The notes below the pieces were generated by a model. That model saw nothing but the letters and a program-made list of their open reading frames with translations, ran no database searches and was not told the DNA's origin. From DASXRC01 sp036506495 (GTDB lineage Bacteria > Actinomycetota > Actinomycetes > Mycobacteriales > Micromonosporaceae): DNA of 64,000 bases. Shown one piece after another: positions 58,300 to 64,000 of this stretch. Made by a program: the position numbers and the translations under genes. Where the stretch lies: the NCBI GenBank assembly GCA_036506495.1, contig DASXRQ010000104.1, forward strand, positions 24,301 through 88,300, in the 5' to 3' direction. Each line of letters opens with the position of its first letter. Position 1 is the stretch's first letter.

Positions 58300-59004
58300 G
58301 TGAGAATGGCAGACAGGACAGTCCTGGTGACCGGCGCCAACCGCGGGATCGGGCAGGCGCTGGTCGAGGTGGCCCTCAGCAGAGGCGCCAGGCGGGTGTA
58401 CGCCGGCACGCGCCACCCCCTTGCCCACCCGGACGGGCGCGTCACGCCCCTGACCCTGGACGTGACCAGCGCGGCGCAGACTCGGGCAGCGGCCGAGAGC
58501 GTGACATCTCTCGATGTCCTCATCAACAACGCCGGCATCGCGCTCTACGACGACCTCAGCGATCGTGCCACGCTCGAACGCCACCTCGCCGTCAACCTGT
58601 TCGGTACGTACGGCGTGACCCAGGCCTTCCTGCCGCTGCTGACTCGTTCCCGCGGAGCCATCGTCAACAACGTGTCGATGATGGCCCTCGCCCCCGTGCC
58701 CCTCACTCCGGCGTACTCGATCTCCAAGGCGGCCGCGTTCTCCCTGACCCAGTCGCTGCGCACGCTTGTGGCCGGGCGGGGCGTACGGGTTCACGCCGTC
58801 CTGACCGGCCCCACAGACACCGATATGACCCGAGGCTTCGAAATACCCAAGGCCTCCCCCGAGTCGGTCGCGCGAGCCATCTTCGACGGACTGGAGAAGG
58901 GCGAGGAGGATATCTTCCCCGATCCCATGTCACAGACTATTGCCGAGAGCTGGCGCAGCGGCGCGGCCAAGGCGCTCGAGCGCCAGTACGCGGCCCTGGC
59001 GTAA
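58300..59004 (+). CDS. Short-chain dehydrogenase/reductase
   Basis: 234-residue SDR. The cofactor site is VLVTGANRGIGQALVEVALS (TGxxxGxG), LINNAGIALYDDL follows, the catalytic Ser is in VNNVSMMALAPV and the Tyr/Lys pair in PAYSISKAAAFSLTQSL (YxxxK). NADP is favoured by basic residues after beta-2 (AGTRHP). GTG 58300 has GGAG 8 nt upstream; ATG 58306 is the alternative. The gap to the TIGR03086 gene is 123 bp and has no clear promoter. Substrate unknown. Confidence 0.88.
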   Translation: MRMADRTVLVTGANRGIGQALVEVALSRGARRVYAGTRHPLAHPDGRVTPLTLDVTSAAQTRAAAESVTSLDVLINNAGIALYDDLSDRATLERHLAVNLFGTYGVTQAFLPLLTRSRGAIVNNVSMMALAPVPLTPAYSISKAAAFSLTQSLRTLVAGRGVRVHAVLTGPTDTDMTRGFEIPKASPESVARAIFDGLEKGEEDIFPDPMSQTIAESWRSGAAKALERQYAALA

Positions 59005-59102
59005 GCACAGCGTGTCAGGTCATGAGCAAAGAGGCGGACGTTGATTCCGCCAGCAGCGAGACGTATCAGCTCAGGAACGCACCCAGAAGGAGGAGGGACG
59101 CG

Positions 59103-59840
59103 ATGACGGATCACACGGTTGTCAGCCGTGAGGAGTGGCAGGCCGCTCGAGACGAGTTGCTTCAGCGCGAGAAGGAGCACACGCGGATGGGGGACGAGCT
59201 GGCGCGCCAGCGCCGCGAGCTGCCCTGGGTCGCGATCGACAAGGAGTACCGGTTCGACACCGACGACGGAACCCGGACTCTGGCCGAGCTCTTCGACGGC
59301 CGCTCACAACTCCTGCTCTACCATTTCATGTTCGGACCGAGCTACCAGGCGGGGGACCCGGTCAACTCCTCCATCGCCGATGGCCTCAACGCCTTGCTGC
59401 CGCACCTTCATGCCCGCGACGTGACCCTGCTGCTAGTGTCGCGGGCTCCGCTGGCGAGGCTCCAGGCGTACAAGCAGAGGATGGGCTGGAGCCTTCCCTG
59501 GGTCTCGGCGGCGAACACCGACTTCAACTTCGACCTCGGCGCCTCCGCCACCGAGGAGCAGGTGCGCGTGGCCGGCGGGCGCACCGACGGTACGCTGCCG
59601 CCGATTGCGCGTCAGAACGCGGCCGCGACCGGCACCGATATCCTCGGCTACCTCTCGGAGTCACCGGTGATGAGCGCCTTCACGCTCCAAGACGGCGCCG
59701 TCTACCAGACCTATGCGACCACGTGGCGTGGCGTCGAGTTCCTGATGGGCTACTACCCGATCCTCGACCGGGCACCGAAGGGGCGCGACGAGGGCGACGC
59801 GTGGCAGCTCTGGATTCGCCGCCATAACGAGTACGTCTAG
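59103..59840 (+). CDS. DUF899 family protein lacking the usual cysteines
   Basis: 245-residue thioredoxin-fold-like protein. Family blocks: VVSREEWQAARDELLQREKE, LPWVAIDKEYRFDTDDGTRT, LLLYHFMFGPSY, VTLLLVSRAPLARLQAYKQR with MGWSLPWVSAANTDFNFDLG, and a C-terminal WRGVEFLMGYYPILDRAPKG. In DUF899 proteins as I recall them, the segment after FGPxY carries C-x-x-C; here it reads QAGDPVNSSIADG with no Cys, so any redox function through that motif is lost. GGAGGAGGGA lies upstream of the ATG at 59103. Confidence 0.85.
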   Translation: MTDHTVVSREEWQAARDELLQREKEHTRMGDELARQRRELPWVAIDKEYRFDTDDGTRTLAELFDGRSQLLLYHFMFGPSYQAGDPVNSSIADGLNALLPHLHARDVTLLLVSRAPLARLQAYKQRMGWSLPWVSAANTDFNFDLGASATEEQVRVAGGRTDGTLPPIARQNAAATGTDILGYLSESPVMSAFTLQDGAVYQTYATTWRGVEFLMGYYPILDRAPKGRDEGDAWQLWIRRHNEYV

Positions 59841-60008
59841 GCGTTGAGGAGACCTGCGAACTCGGCTCCGGGCGAACGAGAGTCGCGTCTGCGGGCCATT
59901 GACGGGCGCCACGAAGAGCGAGGGTTGTCCGACGGTGACGGCAGCAGCATTCTCAAAGGTGAGCACCGCGGCCCGCCGTGACCGCTTGAGTAATCACGAG
60001 GGATGGTA
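59841..60008. other. Intergenic region before the SDR/Gfo operon
   Basis: 168 bp with no gene. GAGGG (59998-60002) serves the following SDR. No dyad like the LacI-type one at 62874 was noticed, so LacI control of this operon is not directly supported here. Confidence 0.4.
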
Positions 60009-60791
60009 GTGAACGGACAGCTGCTGACCGACAAGGTCGTGCTGATCAGCGGTGGAACCCAGGGCATCGGCGCCGGGGTGGCGCGGGCGGCCCTGCGCGA
60101 GGGTGCTGCGGTCGTGGTCTCCGGCCGTCGCCATGAGCCCGGCGAGGTGCTCATGGCCGAGCTGCGGGGCCATCACGGCCAAGCCGAGTACGTGCCGGCC
60201 GATGTGGCGGACGTGGCCAGCGCGCAGGCGTCGGTAACGGCGACCGTCGAGCGGTTCGGGCGAGTGGACTGCCTGGTCAACGCCGCCGGGTTGACGTCGA
60301 GGGGGACGCTGCTCGACACCACTCCGGAGCTGTTCGATCGGCACATCGCGGTGAACCTGCGTGGCCCATTCTTCCTCATGCAGGCCGTAGTGGCGGACAT
60401 GCTGCGCCGAGGCGAACCAGGCACGATCGTGAACGTCATCTCCTCCTCCGAGCTCGGCGGCCAGCCATACCTGGCACCGTATGTGGCGGCCAAGGCCGGG
60501 CTCGCCGGATTGACCCGTAACGCCGCCCACGCGCATCGGTTCGACCGGATCCGCATCAACGGGCTCGACATCGGCTGGACAGACACCGAAGGCGAGGACG
60601 TCACGCAGCGCACCTTCCACGGCGCCGACGATCGTTGGCGGGAACAGGCAGCGAAGAGCCTGCCGATGGGCAAGCTCGGTCAGGTCGACGAGATCGCCGA
60701 CTTCATCGTATTCCTACTCTCGCCGCGCAGCGGCGTGGTTACCGGCTCGGTCATCGACTGGGACCAACACGTGTTCGGAGGCTTGGACTAA
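60009..60791 (+). CDS. Short-chain dehydrogenase/reductase, first gene of LacI-linked locus
   Basis: 260-residue SDR. TGxxxGIG-like loop ISGGTQGIGAGVARAALREG (first residue Ser, not Thr), NAAGLTSRGTLLD, catalytic Ser in NVISSSELGGQPYLA and Y-x-x-x-K in APYVAAKAGLAGLTRNAAHA. A distal ending GVVTGSVIDWDQHVFG is typical of sugar/polyol SDRs. The GTG at 60009 is chosen because GAGGG lies 6 nt upstream; ATG 60003 directly abuts it. It ends 2 bp before a Gfo/Idh/MocA dehydrogenase, suggesting a shared oxidative pathway. Confidence 0.88.
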   Translation: MNGQLLTDKVVLISGGTQGIGAGVARAALREGAAVVVSGRRHEPGEVLMAELRGHHGQAEYVPADVADVASAQASVTATVERFGRVDCLVNAAGLTSRGTLLDTTPELFDRHIAVNLRGPFFLMQAVVADMLRRGEPGTIVNVISSSELGGQPYLAPYVAAKAGLAGLTRNAAHAHRFDRIRINGLDIGWTDTEGEDVTQRTFHGADDRWREQAAKSLPMGKLGQVDEIADFIVFLLSPRSGVVTGSVIDWDQHVFGGLD

Positions 60792-60793
60792 CC

Positions 60794-61843
60794 ATGCGCC
60801 TCGGTCTGATCGGGCTCGGGCGAATCGGCGCGTTCCACGCCGAGACTCTCATCGGTCTGTCTGGCGTCGAGTCCCTCGTCGTCACCGATCCCCTGCCGGC
60901 GGCGGTCGACCGGGTGACCGCCGTGTTCGACGTCGACACCGCCGGCACAGCCGACGAACTGCTCCGAGCCGATGTCGACGGGGTTGTGATCGCGGCCGCC
61001 ACGAACGCGCACCCCCACCTCATCCTGGCGGCCGTCGAAGCGGGCATTCCGGTGTTCTGCGAGAAGCCGGTCGCTCGCGACCCGCAGGAGGCCGTGGCGG
61101 TGCTGCGCCGGGTCGAGGCCGGCGGGGTGCCCGTACAGATCGGTTACAACCGGCGGTTCGATCCCGGCTTTGTCGCCGCCCGCCGAGCAGTGATCTCGGG
61201 CGAGCTGGGTCGCCTGCACACCGTGCGATCCACGACCATGGACCCCGCGCCCCCGCCCGCGGCATACATCGCAGCATCCGGCGGTATCTTCCGCGACTGC
61301 AGCATTCATGACTTCGACATCATCCGGTTCGTGACCGGGCGCGAGGTTGTCGAGGCGTACGCCATCGGGAGCGCGCGCGGCGACGCTGCCTTCGCCGCCG
61401 CTGGCGACGTCGACACGGCCGCGGCCGTGCTCACCCTCGACGACGACACCCTCGTCCTGGTCTCCAACACCCGCTACAACCAACGCGGTTACGACGTGCG
61501 GCTGGAACTGCACGGCTCCCGCGACAGCATCGCCGTCGGCCTCGAGGACCGGCTGCCGTTGCGGTCGGTAGAGCCCGGAGTCACATTCCCGGCCGGTCCA
61601 CCGCACCGATTCTTCATGGATCGCTTCGCCGCGGCATACCGTGCCGAACTGGCCGCCTTCATCGAGGTCGTCGCGAGCACACGACCGTCACCGTGCACGG
61701 TGGCCGACGCGGTCGAGGCTGGCTGGATCGCGGAGGCCTGCACCCTGTCGCTGTGCGAGCACCGGCCGGTGCGCGTCGAGGAGGTACGCCTCGAGACGGC
61801 CACGGCTCAGTCCGGCCCGAACAGCACCGGTGGAGCGTTGTGA
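60794..61843 (+). CDS. Gfo/Idh/MocA family oxidoreductase (inositol 2-dehydrogenase-like)
   Basis: 349-residue NAD-dependent dehydrogenase. The Rossmann loop is LGLIGLGRIGAFHAETLIGL. The EKP motif is in PVFCEKPVARDPQEAVAVLR; GGIFRDCSIHDFDIIRFVTG carries the catalytic His-Asp pair (HDxD) diagnostic of the family, and YNRRFDPGF another conserved block. It resembles IolG but could use scyllo-inositol, rhizopine-like or other cyclic or sugar substrates. The stop region overlaps the LacI gene's 3' end by 37 bp on the other strand. Confidence 0.9.
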   Translation: MRLGLIGLGRIGAFHAETLIGLSGVESLVVTDPLPAAVDRVTAVFDVDTAGTADELLRADVDGVVIAAATNAHPHLILAAVEAGIPVFCEKPVARDPQEAVAVLRRVEAGGVPVQIGYNRRFDPGFVAARRAVISGELGRLHTVRSTTMDPAPPPAAYIAASGGIFRDCSIHDFDIIRFVTGREVVEAYAIGSARGDAAFAAAGDVDTAAAVLTLDDDTLVLVSNTRYNQRGYDVRLELHGSRDSIAVGLEDRLPLRSVEPGVTFPAGPPHRFFMDRFAAAYRAELAAFIEVVASTRPSPCTVADAVEAGWIAEACTLSLCEHRPVRVEEVRLETATAQSGPNSTGGAL

Positions 61844-62853
61844 GGGGTGATGACCTGGATCGCCGACGGGTTGGATCGCAGTGGGCCGGGCAACACGTTG
61901 CGCGCCCGCAGCACGGCGTGGCAGGCACGGCGCAGATCCTGCCGCAGGTCGTGGTGTAGGACCGCCGAAATCTGACCCTGCCGCAGCAGCAAGGTGTTCT
62001 CACCGTCGAGGTCGTGCGCGATGAAGACCGCGTACGCCCGCCCGGCGGCCCGGAACGCGTCGATCACCGCGGCGTTGCCGCCCGCTCCCGCGTACATCGA
62101 GTAGACCCCACGGATCTCGCGGTGCTGCGCGAGCGCCACCCGCGTCCCGGCGTGCACGACGTCCGCGCGATCCTCCTCGTCGACGACGTCGACCTGCCGG
62201 CGGTGCGGTGCGCGGCTGCGCATCTCGGCGCGGAAGCCGGCCTCCCGCTCGTCCTCACCGTGGTACGAGCCGCGCCCGCGCACGACCAGTACGTCGCCGG
62301 GCCGCTCTCCCAGCCACTGCTCCACGAGGTAGGCCGCAGTCGCCCCGGCCGCGCGGTTGTCGATGCCGAGGTACGCCACCCGCCGGCTGCTCGGAAGGTC
62401 GGTGACCAGGGTCACGACGGGAACACGCTGCCGGTCCAACACATCGACCGCCGCGACCACCTCGGGCACGTCGGGCGCCTTCACGATGACGCCGTGCGAG
62501 TTGGTGCGGGCGACGCGCCCGAGCACGGCGAGCAGGTCGGGCACGGCGGAACTCGCGAGCAGATGGAACCGGGCGCGGATCACCGCCGGACGCAGCGCCG
62601 GCAGCTCGGCCTCCAGGGCAGAACGAACGGCCGCCGAGAACCGCGGCGGCGCCTGAACCACCACGTCGATCATGAAGGTCCGTCCACCCACCCGCAGTTG
62701 CGCCCGCTGCCGGTCGAGATCCTCGATGGCGCCGAACACCTCGCGCACGGTGCTCTCCCGAACCCCGCCACGTTCATTCAGGACCCGGTCCACCGTGGCC
62801 AGGCTCAGACCGGCCTGCGCCGCAATCTCCCGAAGCCGGTAGCGGTGTCGCAC
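61807..62853 (-). CDS. LacI family transcriptional regulator
   Basis: 348-residue sugar-responsive regulator. The N-terminal HTH is LREIAAQAGLSLATVDRVLN with the hinge ERGGVRESTVREVFGAIEDL. A periplasmic-binding-protein-like effector domain follows (VVVQAPPRFSAAVRSALEAE, NSHGVIVKAPDVPEVVAAVD, YLGIDNRAAGATAAYLVEQW, GVYSMYAGAGGNAAVIDAFR). The A-T-V-D-R-V-L-N-E-R-G-G-V form of the HTH is common in regulators of cyclitol and rare-sugar genes. The GTG at 62853 has CAGGCT 6 nt upstream. The dyad in the gap to the PhyH gene is the probable operator. Confidence 0.92.
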   Translation of the reverse strand: MRHRYRLREIAAQAGLSLATVDRVLNERGGVRESTVREVFGAIEDLDRQRAQLRVGGRTFMIDVVVQAPPRFSAAVRSALEAELPALRPAVIRARFHLLASSAVPDLLAVLGRVARTNSHGVIVKAPDVPEVVAAVDVLDRQRVPVVTLVTDLPSSRRVAYLGIDNRAAGATAAYLVEQWLGERPGDVLVVRGRGSYHGEDEREAGFRAEMRSRAPHRRQVDVVDEEDRADVVHAGTRVALAQHREIRGVYSMYAGAGGNAAVIDAFRAAGRAYAVFIAHDLDGENTLLLRQGQISAVLHHDLRQDLRRACHAVLRARNVLPGPLRSNPSAIQVITPHNAPPVLFGPD

Positions 62854-62863
62854 ACCTGCAGCC

Positions 62864-62888
62864 TGAGGTGTTTTTGAGGTGTTCTCAA
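62864..62888. promoter_or_regulatory. LacI operator candidate with 11-bp direct repeat
   Basis: TTGAGGTGTTCTCAA (62874-62888) is a perfect 5-5-5 inverted repeat, and TGAGGTGTT occurs twice in direct orientation at 62864-62872 and 62875-62883, 11 bp apart (one helical turn). It lies between the divergent lacI and PhyH genes, 21 bp from lacI. Confidence 0.6.
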
Positions 62889-62957
62889 GGCCCGTTGATG
62901 TCCGCGCGTTCCTACCGTCAAGGTGTCACCGCTGTCTGGTGCCGAAAGGATGCGCCG

Positions 62958-64000
62958 ATGTCCACCGCTACCCGCTCGCCGGTCTGGTTGACCCCCGCCG
63001 ACTGCCGCCTGGACGACTTCCGGGCCGTCGTGGAGCAGACGACCGACCCGCACGACTACGCGTACGCCGACGCCATCGAAAGCAACGTCCCGATCTATGG
63101 TGCCCGCCTCCGTCACCACGTCGGCACCCCGGAGGGCCGCCGACAGGTGCAGGCGGAGCTCACCCGCGCGCTCTCCGACGGCCCCGGCATCGTCGTGTTT
63201 CGGCAGGCGTTCGAACCCACCGTCGTCGATCGCGCCACCGAGGTCTTCGAGCAGATGATCACGGAGCAGAAGGCGACCGGAGTCGTCGCCGGCGACCACT
63301 TCGCCAAGCCCGGCGCGAACGACCGCGTCTGGGGTGCCCTCGACAAGTTCGCCGTACGGGCGCCTGACGCATTCGCCGACTACTACGCCAACGACCTGCT
63401 CGCGCTGATCTGCGAGGCGTGGCTCGGCCCGGGCTACCAGGTAACCTCGCAGATCAACGTGGTCAACCCGGGCGGCAAGGCGCAGGTCGCGCACCGCGAC
63501 TACCACCTCGGGTTCATGTCGCAGCGGCAGGCGCAGCAGTACCCGGCCCACGTCCACCTGCTGTCATCGGTGTTGACGTTGCAAGGCGCCGTAGCCCACG
63601 TCGACATGCCCGTCGAGACCGGCCCGACGCTGTACCTGCCGCACTCGCAGAAGTACCCGGTCGGCTACCTCGCCTTCCACCAGCCCGAGTTCACCGAGTA
63701 CTTCGACGCCCACTACGTCCAGCTGCCGCTACGCAAAGGCGACGCGGCCTTCTTCAACCCCGCGCTGTTCCACGGCGCCGGCACCAACCGCAGCACCGGC
63801 GTCCGGCGGATGGCGAACCTGTTGCAGGTGTCCTCGGCATTTGGGCGGGCGATGGAAAGCGTGGACCGGACCGCCATGTCCATCGCCATCTACCCGGTGC
63901 TGCGCCGGCTCACGGATGAGAGCGCGGTCCGCAATGTCGTCGCTACCTCCGCCGAGGGTTATGCCTTCCCCACCAACCTCGATCGCGATCAACCAGTCGA
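62958..64000 (+). CDS. Phytanoyl-CoA dioxygenase (PhyH) family protein, 3'-truncated by window edge
   Basis: At least 347 residues of an Fe(II)/2-oxoglutarate dioxygenase. The Fe ligands are His179 and Asp181 in AHRDYH and the distal His272 in FHGAGTNRS, with Arg278 to bind 2-oxoglutarate. The N-terminus has SPVWLTPADCRLDDFRAVVE and ADAIESNVPIYGARLR; VVNPGGKAQVAHRDYHLGF is the central block. PhyH members hydroxylate a range of small molecules, not only phytanoyl-CoA. The ATG at 62958 has AAAGGA 7 nt upstream. It is divergent from the LacI gene and the frame is open to the last base. Confidence 0.88.
   Translation, partial: MSTATRSPVWLTPADCRLDDFRAVVEQTTDPHDYAYADAIESNVPIYGARLRHHVGTPEGRRQVQAELTRALSDGPGIVVFRQAFEPTVVDRATEVFEQMITEQKATGVVAGDHFAKPGANDRVWGALDKFAVRAPDAFADYYANDLLALICEAWLGPGYQVTSQINVVNPGGKAQVAHRDYHLGFMSQRQAQQYPAHVHLLSSVLTLQGAVAHVDMPVETGPTLYLPHSQKYPVGYLAFHQPEFTEYFDAHYVQLPLRKGDAAFFNPALFHGAGTNRSTGVRRMANLLQVSSAFGRAMESVDRTAMSIAIYPVLRRLTDESAVRNVVATSAEGYAFPTNLDRDQPV

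Overview
This 64 kb window is high-GC chromosomal DNA from a filamentous-type actinomycete. A Micromonosporaceae-like host is my best inference. It rests on dense GTG starts, recurrent TANNNT -10 boxes placed 6-7 nt before start codons, an XRE(DUF5753)/DUF397 pair, a streptogrisin-type protease, an F420-type luciferase-like oxidoreductase, DUF1707/DUF4389/DUF6458 proteins, ECF42 and SigG sigma factors and an IdeR-like iron box. I saw no rRNA, tRNA, CRISPR array, prophage or insertion sequence. It reads as an accessory or chromosome-arm region of small regulator/enzyme modules. Both ends cut a gene: a GNAT protein at the left and a phytanoyl-CoA dioxygenase-like protein at the right.

Layout. 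0-13.5 kb: two GNAT proteins, a divergent azoreductase/TetR pair with a dyad in the gap, two overlapping methyltransferases, three copies of a 42-bp palindromic tandem repeat, a DUF3052-like protein, a DHFR-like reductase, an AraC regulator, a VOC/hydrolase pair, a fully overlapping ABC transporter + two-component operon (7.2-10.7 kb), a divergent pair (membrane protein / F420-type oxidoreductase) whose -10 boxes share two bases, and DUF1707 and DUF4389 membrane proteins. 13.6-24 kb: secreted streptogrisin-B-like protease with a terminator hairpin, frdABCD fumarate reductase behind a small Cys-containing protein, ECF42 sigma factor with its DGPF partner, an ICMT-like membrane methyltransferase, an ornithine-cyclodeaminase-like enzyme, and a TetR/MFS pair ended by a 16-bp-stem bidirectional terminator. 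24-32 kb: an ArsR/SRPBCC module with an obvious operator, a PrmC-like methyltransferase, small membrane proteins, a DHFR-like protein, a MarR operon with a long dyad, and a ZIP metal transporter under a putative IdeR box.

32-46 kb: a pentapeptide-DinB fusion, the XRE/DUF397 pair with direct repeats, a diguanylate cyclase with a small partner, RbsD/FucU mutarotase, PhoU, a HAD phosphatase, a membrane protein divergent from a TreT-like GT4 glycosyltransferase, aminopeptidase N, two hypothetical proteins, a second DHA2-type MFS pump and an aldo/keto reductase remnant. 46-52 kb: beta-phosphoglucomutase coupled to a GH65 disaccharide phosphorylase, then a glutamine-synthetase-like protein overlapping an amidohydrolase (a split FluG-like pair) and an AAC(6')-like GNAT. 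52.5-60 kb: two flavoprotein oxygenases and a methyltransferase (a tailoring set without a core synthase), then a SigG-type sigma factor, a TIGR03086 protein, an SDR and a DUF899 protein without the usual cysteines. 60-64 kb: SDR, Gfo/Idh/MocA dehydrogenase and divergent LacI and PhyH genes, probably a catabolic locus for a polyol or sugar-like compound.

The main cross-cutting observation is architectural. At least nine genes have a TANNNT box ending 6-7 nt before the start codon and no Shine-Dalgarno, which predicts leaderless transcripts. Several regulators carry clear inverted repeats over their own or divergent promoters. No single element is demonstrably a new system. The candidates most worth a second look are the split FluG-like pair, the flavoenzyme/methyltransferase/SigG neighbourhood, the ArsR-SRPBCC-DUF1059 module, the diguanylate cyclase with its small partner, and the LacI/PhyH/Gfo/SDR locus.
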